The notes under the pieces: model-generated
Database searches by the model: none
Told to the model about the DNA's origin: nothing
Seen by the model: the letters and a program-made list of their open reading frames with translations, nothing else
From: a virus
Length of the DNA stretch: 64,000 bases
Direction: 5' to 3' (one strand)
IMG/VR virus record: IMGVR_UViG_3300044611_002466
Span: 124,001-188,000 of that record
Shown here: positions 7,209 to 15,202 of the stretch, piece by piece
How the letters are laid out: every line of letters begins with the position of its first letter
Numbering within the stretch: position 1 is the stretch's first letter
Program-made: the position numbers and the translations under genes

Positions 7209-7536
7209 AGTCCGTGCGCGCGCCGCCATCGGACTGTTTCAGTGTGTCATCTACGACTCCAACTCGACGAAGCGCGTCATCGCAGTCGCCGCCTGCGGGG
7301 ACGACGTGAAGTGGGCCCCGAACTTCTTCGGGCTGTTCGACCGCAACATCGCGGCCTCGGCTCCCAAGTGGCTGAGGGACCAGATCATGAGTCTCCCGGC
7401 GGACATCGCCGACCTGGACTTCCGTGGACAGCCCCTCGACGGCAGCCAGCCCGTCGCCGGCGACGGACGTGCGGTCGTCCACATGAAGGAAGGCGAGCAC
7501 CTCGGTGACGAGTCCGCCATCCCGCAGGGGGGTTGA
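7195..7536 (+). CDS. Hypothetical protein, 113 aa
   Basis: Unrecognised soluble protein, preceded by a strong GGAGGAA site in the end of the previous gene. The centre (FFGLFDRNIAASAPKWLRDQI) looks like an amphipathic helix pair. It directly precedes the GroES-like gene with three bases between. Confidence 0.55.
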   Translation: MPRAEVRARAAIGLFQCVIYDSNSTKRVIAVAACGDDVKWAPNFFGLFDRNIAASAPKWLRDQIMSLPADIADLDFRGQPLDGSQPVAGDGRAVVHMKEGEHLGDESAIPQGG

Positions 7537-7539
7537 GTC

Positions 7540-7911
7540 ATGTACGACGTGAGCCAGATCCGCCCCCAGCCTGGCTGGGCCCTCTGCCGTACGCTGAAGC
7601 CGACCACCGCGACGAACAGCGGCATCCTCAAGTCCGCGGGGGACATGGAGGACGGGAAGACCACCGAGGCAGTCGCCGAGGTGATCAGCGTCACGCCTGC
7701 CCGGCTTCCTGATGGAGGGCAGATCGATCCGAACTTCGGCGCCGGCGACCTCATCGTCATCCGCGACTTCCTGAAGAGCGCCAACCCGCTCGGAGATCGT
7801 GTGGGGGCGGATCGCAGTGACCGCGTCTTCCTGCTGCACTATACGGATGCGCTCGCAGTCGTGAGCGGCACGGGCGTGCTCGGTTACGACGGCGAGTACC
7901 ACATCGGGTAG
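7540..7911 (+). CDS. GroES-like co-chaperonin, 123 aa
   Basis: The order of features fits the GroES beta-barrel: an opening RPQPGWALCRTL strand, a glycine-containing mobile-loop region (SGILKSAGD), the AEVISVTP strand, GDLIVIRDF, and a closing RVFLLHYTDALAVV that resembles the usual end of GroES. GroES caps the GroEL chamber, and phage versions such as T4 gp31 adapt it to fold the capsid protein. At 123 aa it is longer than the usual 97. No GroEL partner is visible, so it would work with host GroEL. Start ATG at 7540, three bases after the previous stop. Confidence 0.6.
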   Translation: MYDVSQIRPQPGWALCRTLKPTTATNSGILKSAGDMEDGKTTEAVAEVISVTPARLPDGGQIDPNFGAGDLIVIRDFLKSANPLGDRVGADRSDRVFLLHYTDALAVVSGTGVLGYDGEYHIG

Positions 7912-7922
7912 GGAGAGGGGCC

Positions 7923-8162
7923 ATGGCCGACAACAAGGACGAGCGGCTCCAGCTTCGGATGGAGCCGGATCTGAAGGAGTGGTTCAAGGTCGATGCCGCC
8001 TCTGACGGGGGCATGAGTCACGTTGTCCGTCAATGCGTCGTAACTCGCTACGAGACGAAGACCGGTAAGCAGTGGAAGGGAGGGTCCGATGGACAGACAG
8101 AGGATGGTCCTGGTAACGGAGTCGAGGCAGATTGCGCGCGCCACGGTGCCGGGACTGCTTGA
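7923..8162 (+). CDS. Ribbon-helix-helix-like protein, 79 aa
   Basis: Residues 8-50 match the Arc/CopG pattern: a short strand (RLQLRMEP), helix (DLKEWFKVDAASDG) and second helix (MSHVVRQCVVTRYE). Such proteins bind DNA as dimers and usually repress transcription. Good GGAG-type site upstream. The last 74 bases overlap the next gene in another frame, so the tail beyond residue 56 is constrained by two genes. The target is unknown; the TGTGAGTAC repeat is an obvious candidate. Confidence 0.55.
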   Translation: MADNKDERLQLRMEPDLKEWFKVDAASDGGMSHVVRQCVVTRYETKTGKQWKGGSDGQTEDGPGNGVEADCARHGAGTA

Positions 8163-8622
8163 GGCGTTTCAGGATGCCTTTCGACACCCGTACAAGGTGG
8201 AGCTCCTCTTGTACAAGCGCGGGGAGCCCACGTTCACCGTGGAGCGTCTCGTGCCGGAGGCCTCCATTCCAAAGGAGGACGGGGACCCCACGGTAGCATT
8301 CCTCACCCCCTTCCAGATGATTCGACAGCACGCAGAGCTCGAGATTCAGGAGGAGTCCAGTGTGTCTCTCCTGGAGAGGATCAGCCACGCGGTGCAGTCC
8401 CTCACAGTGCGCGGGTTCAAGTTCACGATGCTCGTCTGCGGCGACAAGATGCAGTTGCGGCGGGCGACCCCGCTGCTGCGCGTCGAGGATGTCTGGCAGG
8501 TGCAGCTCTACGAGGACCCGGAGGCGCCCGTCGACAAGGTCTTCGTCATCGGGTCCAAGAGTGGGGCGCAGCTCCAAGACATCGAGACCGCAGTCCTGTG
8601 TTCCTTCGAGGTGGTACCTTGA
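8089..8622 (+). CDS. Hypothetical protein, 177 aa
   Basis: Unrecognised. A strong AGGGAGG site precedes the ATG at 8089, inside the end of the ribbon-helix-helix gene. Alternating hydrophobic strands (YKVELLLYKRGEPTFTVE, FKFTMLVCGDKMQLR, DKVFVIGS) suggest an alpha/beta fold. The stop overlaps the TTG start of the next gene. Confidence 0.55.
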   Translation: MDRQRMVLVTESRQIARATVPGLLEAFQDAFRHPYKVELLLYKRGEPTFTVERLVPEASIPKEDGDPTVAFLTPFQMIRQHAELEIQEESSVSLLERISHAVQSLTVRGFKFTMLVCGDKMQLRRATPLLRVEDVWQVQLYEDPEAPVDKVFVIGSKSGAQLQDIETAVLCSFEVVP

Positions 8623-9314
8623 TCTCCGAAGCGTGCACGTCCGACATCTTCTCAGTCGTGTCGGAGGACATCAACGCTGAGGAGCAGCACGGGAAGCTCG
8701 TCCTTCGCGTCGCGGACGAGAAGCTCTGGATCCGCCTGCTGCAGGATCTCCTGCGAGCAGCGAACGTGGGGGAGCACTTCGGGCTCGAGGCGCACAAGGT
8801 CTTCCACCTGGACCAGTCCGCAGAGGTCTGCTACACGTGGATCTTGGTGCTGTGGGGAGACCCGGTCCCCCTCCTACCGACGCTGGCCCCCATCCTGGGA
8901 CGCAAGGCGGTGTCCTCAGCGAAGCCGCCTCCCTTTGCCCTCGGGCGCCCCCCCAGCGCACCTCGACACACCCCCGCGGTAGCGAAGACGGCTGCTGCGG
9001 TAAGGACCGCCCCACAACAGCCGAGGAGCCCTCAAGGGTCCGACGATGAAGACGCACCTCTTCCGGAGGTACGCTTGGCGCTTCGCGAGGGAGTGCACAA
9101 CATTCGGAAGGTGGAGCGCGTCAATAACGGTGTCACCAACATGCGGACGACAGTCCGGCTCGCGCATATCCGCGGAGAGCGTTTCGCGGGCAACTCAGAT
9201 CCGCACGAGACCATTACCCTCAGCACGGGGTCGGGACGGTTCAAGGCCGTGGTTCAGCCCCTCCAGTCAGAAGACGGATTTCAAGCTCGCCGTACCGGCG
9301 GGGGGTCCCTATGA
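8619..9314 (+). CDS. Hypothetical protein, 231 aa
   Basis: I choose the TTG at 8619 as start: AGGTGG lies just upstream and TTG/TGA overlaps the previous stop; a GTG seven codons earlier has no ribosome site. The protein has a folded amino part (to about residue 85), a proline/alanine-rich linker (85-135), and a second domain with many T, R and V. No family recognised. Confidence 0.55.
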   Translation: MISEACTSDIFSVVSEDINAEEQHGKLVLRVADEKLWIRLLQDLLRAANVGEHFGLEAHKVFHLDQSAEVCYTWILVLWGDPVPLLPTLAPILGRKAVSSAKPPPFALGRPPSAPRHTPAVAKTAAAVRTAPQQPRSPQGSDDEDAPLPEVRLALREGVHNIRKVERVNNGVTNMRTTVRLAHIRGERFAGNSDPHETITLSTGSGRFKAVVQPLQSEDGFQARRTGGGSL

Positions 9315-10105
9315 CAAGCGCCGCAGAACGCAGAAGCAAGATCAGCAGCCTGAGCTCGGGGCGGATCCCGAACTTCCTGCTATCGGCAGCCCCCACCCGT
9401 AATACCCCGTCCCTGCCAACGCCGGAGATCTCCAGCTGGGATCCCGATTTGACGGCTGCTGGGGCTGCTGCCATGGACCGGCTGATCGAGCTCGAGCCGT
9501 TGGAGAAGCTCGAGAAGGCGGGAAAGTACTCCAGGGCCAAGTGGAAGATCCAGATCTGGATCAAGTCCGGGCGGAGCATCTCCAAGCCGCTCGCGTTCTC
9601 GCTCTCCTTCTGGGAGTCCGGGAAGCGACTGCACGGAGGCGGCGACGAGTCGGCCTTCGTCTGCCGCCGGAACCACAACGCCCCGAAGCCGGCGAGGCCG
9701 CCATTTCTCGCCCTCGGGTTCTCGCCATTCGAGAACAAGGCGAGCCCCGACGGGTGCGGGGGCATCATTCTCGGGGAGGCCAGCGTGAACGGCTTCGCGG
9801 TCTGCCCGCACTGTGGGGTGCGATGGGACACGGAACACATCGCAGACTCCATCTACTACAACCTCCCGGTGGAGGTTGCGGCCACCACGATCGCTACGTG
9901 GTTCAGGACGCTGGGTAGCGACTGCGACCTCTACATCAAGTACCGGGACGACGACATCCGCGTCAAGATGATGGCGCAGACGTACGGACTGGCCGAGGCG
10001 ATTCGCCACAAGGGCTTGATGATCTACTCGCTGGCGCGGCTCGTGCAGGACATGAGTGCAGGGGCTACACTGGAGTCGCGGGTTAAGGCGGTCCTCCTGG
10101 CGTGA
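9311..10105 (+). CDS. Hypothetical protein with zinc-finger motif, 264 aa
   Basis: Carries FVCRRNH near residue 118 and AVCPHCGVRW near residue 165, a likely split metal site of the knuckle type. The carboxy third is helical (KMMAQTYGLAEAIRHKG). Start is an ATGA overlap with the previous gene. The combination resembles no family I know. Confidence 0.55.
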   Translation: MTSAAERRSKISSLSSGRIPNFLLSAAPTRNTPSLPTPEISSWDPDLTAAGAAAMDRLIELEPLEKLEKAGKYSRAKWKIQIWIKSGRSISKPLAFSLSFWESGKRLHGGGDESAFVCRRNHNAPKPARPPFLALGFSPFENKASPDGCGGIILGEASVNGFAVCPHCGVRWDTEHIADSIYYNLPVEVAATTIATWFRTLGSDCDLYIKYRDDDIRVKMMAQTYGLAEAIRHKGLMIYSLARLVQDMSAGATLESRVKAVLLA

Positions 10106-10138
10106 GGCTTGCCGCGTACACGGAGTAGGCTCTTTCCC

Positions 10139-10813
10139 ATGATCGACCAGAACCAGGTACGCGTCTGCTTCACCGAGATCACCAAGAGCGCCGGCGTACC
10201 AAGCCCCTTGGCACGCGCAGGAGCGGGGGCCGCCATCGGCGCCCTCGCTGATGGCGGCCAGGCGACGCTGCACGCCCTCCGAGCGCGCTCAGACGTGGCC
10301 CAGCTTCGCGCAGCCGGCGGCATCTCCCCAGAGGAGGAGAAGGCCTTCGGCGCACGCCAGCGGTCTCACGTCGGGTCGCGTACCCTGCGCGGGGCGCTCG
10401 TCGGCGGTGTTAGCGGGGCCGTGCTCCCGCACGCAGCCGCGGCGGTGAAGAAGTACTCTGGCGAGGCGGCGCAGCACCTGGGCAGGGAGTTCGGGCGTGG
10501 GGCCGCTGAGCACGTCGCACCGGCGGCCAGGGCCGCGATGCACGAGGCCGCCTTTGCGGCCCCTGCTGTGGGGCGCGCAGCTGCCGCGGGGGCGGCGGAG
10601 CACGTCGCGCCGGCGGTCAGAGCTGCGATGCACGAGGTCGCCTCTGCGGCTCCCGCGGTAGGCCGCGCTGCTGCTGCGGGGGCTGCCGAGTCTGCGGGGA
10701 CCGCCGGGGAGCGCGCAGCCCGGGGAGCTGTTCGCGGTGCGAAGGACGCCCTAACTCCCTCCTGGGCCGGCAAGCTCAAGGGGCTCGCCACGCGCCTCAT
10801 CAAGGAGGAGTAG
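10139..10813 (+). CDS. Alanine-rich protein with a 30-residue tandem repeat, 224 aa
   Basis: The opening (FTEITKSAGVPSPL) resembles the 'F-x-E-x-x-K-x-A' start of several proteins in this genome (compare 27761-27970). Residues about 124-183 are two near-identical 30-residue units (AAEHVAPAARAAMHE..., AAEHVAPAVRAAMHE...), giving a long amphipathic Ala-rich helix or coiled coil. A scaffold or virion-internal protein is possible but unproven. I start at the ATG at 10139; a TTG 30 bases earlier is an alternative. Confidence 0.6.
   Translation: MIDQNQVRVCFTEITKSAGVPSPLARAGAGAAIGALADGGQATLHALRARSDVAQLRAAGGISPEEEKAFGARQRSHVGSRTLRGALVGGVSGAVLPHAAAAVKKYSGEAAQHLGREFGRGAAEHVAPAARAAMHEAAFAAPAVGRAAAAGAAEHVAPAVRAAMHEVASAAPAVGRAAAAGAAESAGTAGERAARGAVRGAKDALTPSWAGKLKGLATRLIKEE
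10508..10687 (+). repeat. Tandem repeat, 2 x 90 bp, coding
   Basis: Two direct 90 base units starting GAGCACGTCGC at 10508 and 10598; a third partial unit may begin at 10688. They differ at many third codon positions, so the duplication is not recent. Confidence 0.8.
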
Positions 10814-10817
10814 TCCC

Positions 10818-12149
10818 ATGCCTACGGACGCGCGAGGGGTGTTGACGGTCATGGGTCCTCCCGGGGAGTGGTCGGGGGCAGTCGCGTCGAGCGTCTCCCC
10901 CGAGCAGCGGCAGGACCTCTTGCGTGCCTGGCGTGCGATGTCCGCCGAGGAGCGGAACGAGATCGTCTCGAAGTGGCGCAAGCACTTCGAGACGCCGGAC
11001 GACAAGACGGCGGCCGTCGAGTACCGAGGGCACACGTTCCCTGGCTACAACCAACCCGTCGAGTCCGATCAGAGGGACAAGAAGATGATGGTCCTGGCGA
11101 AGAAGGGGGACGAGGTCCGCCTTCTTCACTTCGGACAGAAGGGCTACAAGCACAACTACAGTCCAGACGCGAAGAAGGACTACCTCACCCGCTCGGCTGG
11201 CATCCGCAACGGGAGTGGTGAGCTGACCAAAGACGATCCCTTCAGCCCGAACTACTGGGCACGACGCGTGCTCTGGCCCGCTGGAAGGACGGGGAACGGC
11301 GAGAGCGGACCGACCAAGACGGCCGCGCTTATGGGGTCGAAGGAGCATCGACAGGCGACACACCGCGTCGACGCGCACTTCCGCAGCAGCGATCCCGAGA
11401 AGTGGAGCACCCTCATGGACAGTGTGAAGCGCAAGTCCTTCGTGGCCGCCGTGAAGCAGGACACCCGCGCGGATCCCAAGTTCGAGCGCCACGTCGATCA
11501 GATGAACCGGCTCCTCACGGGCACCAAGGTCGACCAAGTCAGCGTCGGCGACGGCGTGAAGTACGACATCATGCGTCTGCGTGGCGGCGGGTACGGGTGT
11601 ACCTGCCCAGACTGGCGCTACAAGAAGTCCGTCGCCTCCGAAGGAGCTCAGGACTGCAAGCACATCGTCGCCTGGAAGGGGATGCGCTCGTTCAAGAAGA
11701 CCGCCTCGGTCCTCTCCACGCTGGCCGCTCACCCGAAGAGCCTCTTCACTGCGGGCACGGCCGCTGGCGTGGGCGCCCTGGCCCTGGGCCTGCGCCACAA
11801 CGCCAAGAGCACCCAGTTCACGCCAGCACAGAAGCAGATGCGAAGCACCGCCATGCACGAGGTCGCCGGTCTCGGGATGCTGGCCAGTCCCTACGTCGTC
11901 GGCTTGGCTGAGGCTGGGGCGGAGGCCCTGGGGTCGCGCTCGGGGCGTGTGGGCATGGCAGCGCGCGCCGCCCACAGCGTACTCCAGCCCCTCTCCCACG
12001 TGATGCACGGCGAGGGTCACGCCGCCCCCGTCCTTCACCGCGCGAACGAGCTCCTCGGGCTGGGCGTTCTGATGCGACCCGCGCTGCAAGAGATGCACCA
12101 CCTGGGCGCACGCGCAAAGAAGCACGCCAGCCTGCTCGCGGGGATGTGA
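10818..12149 (+). CDS. FPGYN-domain (DUF5754-like) and SWIM zinc-finger fusion protein, 443 aa
   Basis: Residues about 67-155 resemble the small stand-alone phage family DUF5754: FPGYNQPV, then MMVLAKKGDEVRLLHFGQKGYKHN, and closing YWARRVLW. Residues about 255-280 carry a SWIM finger, C-T-C-P-D-W ... D-C-K-H, a motif that binds zinc and often DNA or protein partners. The last 150 residues are Ala/Gly/His-rich and helical and could contact membrane or DNA. The domains are clear; the role is not. RBS GGAG just before the ATG. The stop overlaps a possible small gene. Confidence 0.6.
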   Translation: MPTDARGVLTVMGPPGEWSGAVASSVSPEQRQDLLRAWRAMSAEERNEIVSKWRKHFETPDDKTAAVEYRGHTFPGYNQPVESDQRDKKMMVLAKKGDEVRLLHFGQKGYKHNYSPDAKKDYLTRSAGIRNGSGELTKDDPFSPNYWARRVLWPAGRTGNGESGPTKTAALMGSKEHRQATHRVDAHFRSSDPEKWSTLMDSVKRKSFVAAVKQDTRADPKFERHVDQMNRLLTGTKVDQVSVGDGVKYDIMRLRGGGYGCTCPDWRYKKSVASEGAQDCKHIVAWKGMRSFKKTASVLSTLAAHPKSLFTAGTAAGVGALALGLRHNAKSTQFTPAQKQMRSTAMHEVAGLGMLASPYVVGLAEAGAEALGSRSGRVGMAARAAHSVLQPLSHVMHGEGHAAPVLHRANELLGLGVLMRPALQEMHHLGARAKKHASLLAGM

Positions 12150-12186
12150 GTACTTTCCAGTTGCGTCGGCAGGGGGATGTGAGTAC
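12145..12186 (+). promoter_or_regulatory. Two direct copies of TGTGAGTAC, 33 bases apart
   Basis: GGGATGTGAGTAC occurs at 12141-12153 and GGGATGTGAGTAC again at 12174-12186. The second is preceded by TTGCGT 17 bases before TACAAC (12184-12189), giving a promoter-like pair for the two genes at 12335-13115. The first overlaps the stop of the 10818 gene. Confidence 0.45.
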
Positions 12187-12283
12187 AACAGGCAGGGCTA
12201 AGAAGAACCGCCAACTCGCTTTCGTCGACCATCGACTACGCCCGAGCTGGGTGCCTACTCCCGACGCTGGCCTGCAGGTCTGA
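12146..12283 (+). CDS. Possible small basic protein, 45 aa
   Basis: A GTG overlapping the upstream stop (GTGA) opens a 45 codon frame with a basic centre (TTGRAKKNRQ) and a C-terminal PSWVPTP. It spans the two TGTGAGTAC copies, which are in the same frame, so the sequence may be conserved as DNA and not as protein. Low confidence. Confidence 0.25.
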   Translation: MSTFQLRRQGDVSTTGRAKKNRQLAFVDHRLRPSWVPTPDAGLQV

Positions 12284-12334
12284 ACACCGGCAGTTTCAAC
12301 ACGTACCCCTTATCACCCTTTTCCTGGGGTTTGT

Positions 12335-12595
12335 ATGCCAACTCTCGGCGACTCTATAAGCCAAGTGCGCGACATGGAGGACCGAGCTGCTGTGCTGCGA
12401 ACGGCGGTCTCACACCTCCGTACGAAGTACGTCTCTCGTGACTCGACCCCCGCGTTGGCGCAGATGCGCACGCAGGCCGGCTTCCCGGTCAACGAGTCCG
12501 TGATCGTGAACACCGCGCTCGAGCTCGAGCGGGAGGCCAAGGAGCTCGAGGACGCGGTCAAGGCCGCCAAGGCCACGGAGCTCGGAGATGTCTGA
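12335..12595 (+). CDS. Hypothetical coiled-coil protein, 86 aa
   Basis: Almost wholly helical and charged, with ELEREAKELEDAVKAAKA at the end as a probable coiled coil. CTGGGG lies upstream of the ATG. Its stop overlaps the next start by a few bases, pairing it with 12588-13115. No family recognised. Confidence 0.55.
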   Translation: MPTLGDSISQVRDMEDRAAVLRTAVSHLRTKYVSRDSTPALAQMRTQAGFPVNESVIVNTALELEREAKELEDAVKAAKATELGDV

Positions 12596-13115
12596 GAAGA
12601 ACGGCACGAGGAAGGAGCGCGCGGATAGCAGGCGCCGGAAGATCCTGGAGTCCCTCACGAACGACGCGATGACGGAGAGCTGGGCCACCGCGACCAATCC
12701 GGTGAAGCGTCGAATCGGTCGGCTCGAGGTCGCGTGGCGGGACGGCATTCAGTGGTTGGCGGAGGACATCCGCAAGATGTTCCTCAACTTCACCACCATC
12801 GCCGACGCCTACGACATCGCCGATGTGAACCTCGCCGCGATCAAGAGCCTCTGCATCGACAAGGGGATCTTCACGGACGAGGACTTCGAGGTACGCAGGG
12901 CGGTGATCATGAAGTTCGTCGACGAGGACCGCCAGCGGCGCCAAGCGGAGCTGGACGAGCTCACCGCAGCCGCCGCGGCCCGGACGGAGGAGGCCGAGGC
13001 GGCGGAGACCAGCCTGCCCGTCCGCGGGCTCGATCGCGAGGCGGTCACCATCCGCGATGCAGTGCTGGCCTCAAAGGACGAGTCCCACATCCCGAAGAGC
13101 GCCACCCTCTTCTGA
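12588..13115 (+). CDS. Hypothetical helical protein, 175 aa
   Basis: Amino end is basic (KERADSRRRKIL); the middle looks like a helical domain (FLNFTTIADAYDIADVNLAAIKSL), and residues 100-140 are a long charged helix (DEDRQRRQAELDELTAA). No family recognised. It is the last plus gene before the shared hairpin at 13126-13152. Confidence 0.55.
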   Translation: MSEKNGTRKERADSRRRKILESLTNDAMTESWATATNPVKRRIGRLEVAWRDGIQWLAEDIRKMFLNFTTIADAYDIADVNLAAIKSLCIDKGIFTDEDFEVRRAVIMKFVDEDRQRRQAELDELTAAAAARTEEAEAAETSLPVRGLDREAVTIRDAVLASKDESHIPKSATLF

Positions 13116-13125
13116 GGGCTAAAGG

Positions 13126-13152
13126 GGCGGCCGACCGGGTGGGTCGGCCGCC
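13126..13152. terminator. Shared terminator between convergent genes
   Basis: Perfect 11 bp stem GGCGGCCGACC / GGTCGGCCGCC with a 5 base loop, between stops at 13115 (plus) and 13157 (minus). The minus-strand side ends in CCCTTTAGCCC, matching the TTTTAGCCC tails elsewhere; the plus side has only TT. Confidence 0.7.
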
Positions 13153-13156
13153 TTGC

Positions 13157-14035
13157 TCACGTATCCTCGAAGATGGCGGGACCGTCGATGAGGTCCTCAT
13201 CGGCAGGAAGCGTCTCGAGCTCCGCGGAGAGGGCATCCGCGTCCACCACGACCTTCTGAAGGAACCCCACGAACTCGATGTCGAGCCCCTGCTCCTTGAT
13301 GAAGCGACAGCAGAGCTGCTTCATCGCGGTCTCGTCCCAGCGCTCATCCAGAAGATCAGAGAGGAGGACCTCCGGGTCTTCGACCTCGTTGTTGAGCGTC
13401 CGGATCGCCCGGACTGAGCCGTCCTCCGCGTGGGTCCAGTGCACGGAGTCCCTGGTGACGACGGCGCTCCAGCCCCCGAAGCCGTCCGGACGCATCCTCG
13501 AGCAGGTCATCGCTGCGTTCACCTGGATGTAGTCCAGGTCCGGCAGCTGTGTGAGGAGCCACTGCAAGATCGACATGACGTCATCGTCGAAGCCGTCATC
13601 CCAGGAGATGTAGAGCTTGACGCCGGCGTCCTCCGTCGCGTCAACGATGATGGTGGCGCTCATAGCAGCGACCTCGCGCTCATCGTTCAGGACCCACTCG
13701 AGGTAGAGCACCGCGAGCGAGCCGCTGTAGGGGCCCACAAGCGAGCCATTGTCGTCGAGGATGTTCCCGTGCTCGTCGACGCTGTTACCGCTGGCGGAGA
13801 GGTATTCCGCACGCAGCCGCTCGTCGTCGAAGGTCCTGACGTCCTCGATGATGCCGTACTTGAGCAGGCCTGCGAGGGCAGCCTCCCGCGCGTCGTCATC
13901 GATCTCTTCCAGGTAGGAGTCCACCGCGACCCGCCCCGCGCCGTTGCTGAGCCTGCTGAGGAGCTCGCACACGGACACAGGGACGTTCTCGAGGGGGCCG
14001 TTGGCGATTACGGCCTGCGTGGTGTAGTGTGACAT
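13157..14035 (-). CDS. Hypothetical protein, 292 aa
   Basis: Acidic protein (many D and E) with a repeated look: strand pairs followed by helices, including DLDYIQVNAAMTCSRMRPDGFGGW, where a Cys lies in an RMRPDGFGG loop. It is the last gene of the minus run that starts with the DNA ligase. No family recognised. ATG at 14035 follows the SspB-like gene by 4 bases. Confidence 0.55.
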   Translation of the reverse strand: MSHYTTQAVIANGPLENVPVSVCELLSRLSNGAGRVAVDSYLEEIDDDAREAALAGLLKYGIIEDVRTFDDERLRAEYLSASGNSVDEHGNILDDNGSLVGPYSGSLAVLYLEWVLNDEREVAAMSATIIVDATEDAGVKLYISWDDGFDDDVMSILQWLLTQLPDLDYIQVNAAMTCSRMRPDGFGGWSAVVTRDSVHWTHAEDGSVRAIRTLNNEVEDPEVLLSDLLDERWDETAMKQLCCRFIKEQGLDIEFVGFLQKVVVDADALSAELETLPADEDLIDGPAIFEDT

Positions 14036-14039
14036 CTTG

Positions 14040-14453
14040 TCAGTCTTCCAGGGGTGGAACGAGTTGGAGAACCGACCTGGGTCGGCTCGGGGCGGGCGCC
14101 GGCGGCGCAGGGACCGCGGGGATGCTGATCATGGCGACGATCATGCAGATGGCGCTGTAGGGGATCTGGACCGCGTACAGCGTGTCGAAGCTGAGCTGGC
14201 AGGACAGGTGGTACTCACCGAGCTCCACACGCATGCGATCGAAGAAGTCCGCATTCAGGTCCAGCTGGAGCACGCGCTCCCACTTCGGGTCCGAGATGAC
14301 TTCCTCCGGGAACCCGTGCTCCGGGTGGGCACGGAGGACATCCGTCTTCAGGAGCAGTTGCACCGAGATGTCGCTCTCGAAGATCGGCTCGAGCAGGGCG
14401 CGGACTGCCTGCATGGAAGGAGAGGGAGGCGGAGGTCTTGGTGGGATGATCAT
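14040..14453 (-). CDS. SspB-like protein (putative ClpXP adaptor), 137 aa
   Basis: Residues about 25-110 follow the SspB pattern: a strand then 'TDVLRAHPEHGFPEEV' where SspB has its '-GV-VP-' turn, 'VLQLDLNADFF' where SspB has IVLNI, and 'LYAVQIPYSAICMIV' where SspB has '-V-IP--AV-AIYA-'. A proline/alanine linker follows, then a short hydrophobic end (SVLQLVPPLED) that resembles the ClpX-binding tail (LRVV) of SspB. SspB delivers tagged proteins to ClpXP, so a phage copy could steer host proteolysis. The match is by eye and could be a different fold. Confidence 0.5.
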   Translation of the reverse strand: MIIPPRPPPPSPSMQAVRALLEPIFESDISVQLLLKTDVLRAHPEHGFPEEVISDPKWERVLQLDLNADFFDRMRVELGEYHLSCQLSFDTLYAVQIPYSAICMIVAMISIPAVPAPPAPAPSRPRSVLQLVPPLED

Positions 14454-14647
14454 GTTTCCTCGCCGCTGGCGGTGTTGATCTCCACGACACCGAGCTTGTC
14501 GTAGAGGTAGAGCCCGACCGAGTCGGTCTCCGGGTCGGTGGTGGAGAGGCGTTCGCGCGCCAGGGTCAGCGCCTCGTCGCGGTCGTTGAGGATCTCGGGC
14601 GCCTCGACGATGCCCCGCACAGACACGCAGATGACGTACAGCGTCAT
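14450..14647 (-). CDS. Hypothetical protein, 65 aa
   Basis: Small alpha/beta protein (TLYVICVSVRG, a helix of R/E, then VGLYLYDKLGVVEI). I start it at the ATG at 14647 with GGAG upstream and an ATGA overlap with the previous stop; a longer frame upstream is a shadow of the neighbour. Unknown. Confidence 0.5.
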   Translation of the reverse strand: MTLYVICVSVRGIVEAPEILNDRDEALTLARERLSTTDPETDSVGLYLYDKLGVVEINTASGEET

Positions 14648-15201
14648 GCCGACTCCTCGATGACGAACCCAGCGCTGATCTCGAAGCACCGGGGGATGTT
14701 GACGAGCTCCGGCCCGCCTCGGTCCTTGTCGGTGCACAGGGTGATCGTCCTGTCCTGCCTCACGATCGTGAAGACCGCGGTGGCCTTCAGGAAGAGTCGG
14801 GTGATCAGCTCCGCGTCGCGGCCCGTGCCGTAGTTCCCCGGACGCCTCCCTTCGGGTCGGAGAAGGATCACGGGATTCTCCTCACCGTCGACGAGGGCAT
14901 TGCCTCCCACGAGAGCCCCCAGGAGTTGAATCGTGTGGACCTCGAGGTCGAGGACCATCGCGTTGAACTCGGTCAGACGCCGCACGCTGGCGACCCCGGC
15001 CACCATGTCGCAGAACTTGGACTGACCGACGGAGTCGTCGACCACCTTGTCTCGCAGCTCTTGTGGAAGCCATCGCTGTGCGCCGGGCACGTCGTCTGTC
15101 ACGAGGAGCACGGACTTGCCGGCCTCCGTCAGCTTTCGATAGAAGAACGCCGCCAGTGCGGTCCGTCCGGAGTTGTAGGGTCCAGAGATGATCGTGAGCA
15201 T
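14644..15201 (-). CDS. P-loop NTPase-like protein with Arg in place of the Walker Lys, 185 aa
   Basis: Starts LTIISGPYNSGRTALAAFFY: the spacing GxxxxGRT matches Walker A but with R for K. Later KSVLLVTDD and FNAMVLDL could be the next strands, the second as Walker B. A Lys-to-Arg change normally removes or weakens nucleotide hydrolysis, so it may bind without hydrolysing or act in a complex. The start ATG at 15201 has GGAGGAGA upstream and sits in the previous stop. Partner and role unknown. Confidence 0.5.
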   Translation of the reverse strand: MLTIISGPYNSGRTALAAFFYRKLTEAGKSVLLVTDDVPGAQRWLPQELRDKVVDDSVGQSKFCDMVAGVASVRRLTEFNAMVLDLEVHTIQLLGALVGGNALVDGEENPVILLRPEGRRPGNYGTGRDAELITRLFLKATAVFTIVRQDRTITLCTDKDRGGPELVNIPRCFEISAGFVIEESA

Positions 15202-15202
15202 G

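Noticed and set aside
10109-10138. Earlier TTG start for the 10139 gene
   Set aside because: The extra residues (PRTRSRLFP) have no ribosome site; the ATG gives the shared FTEITKSAG opening near the start.
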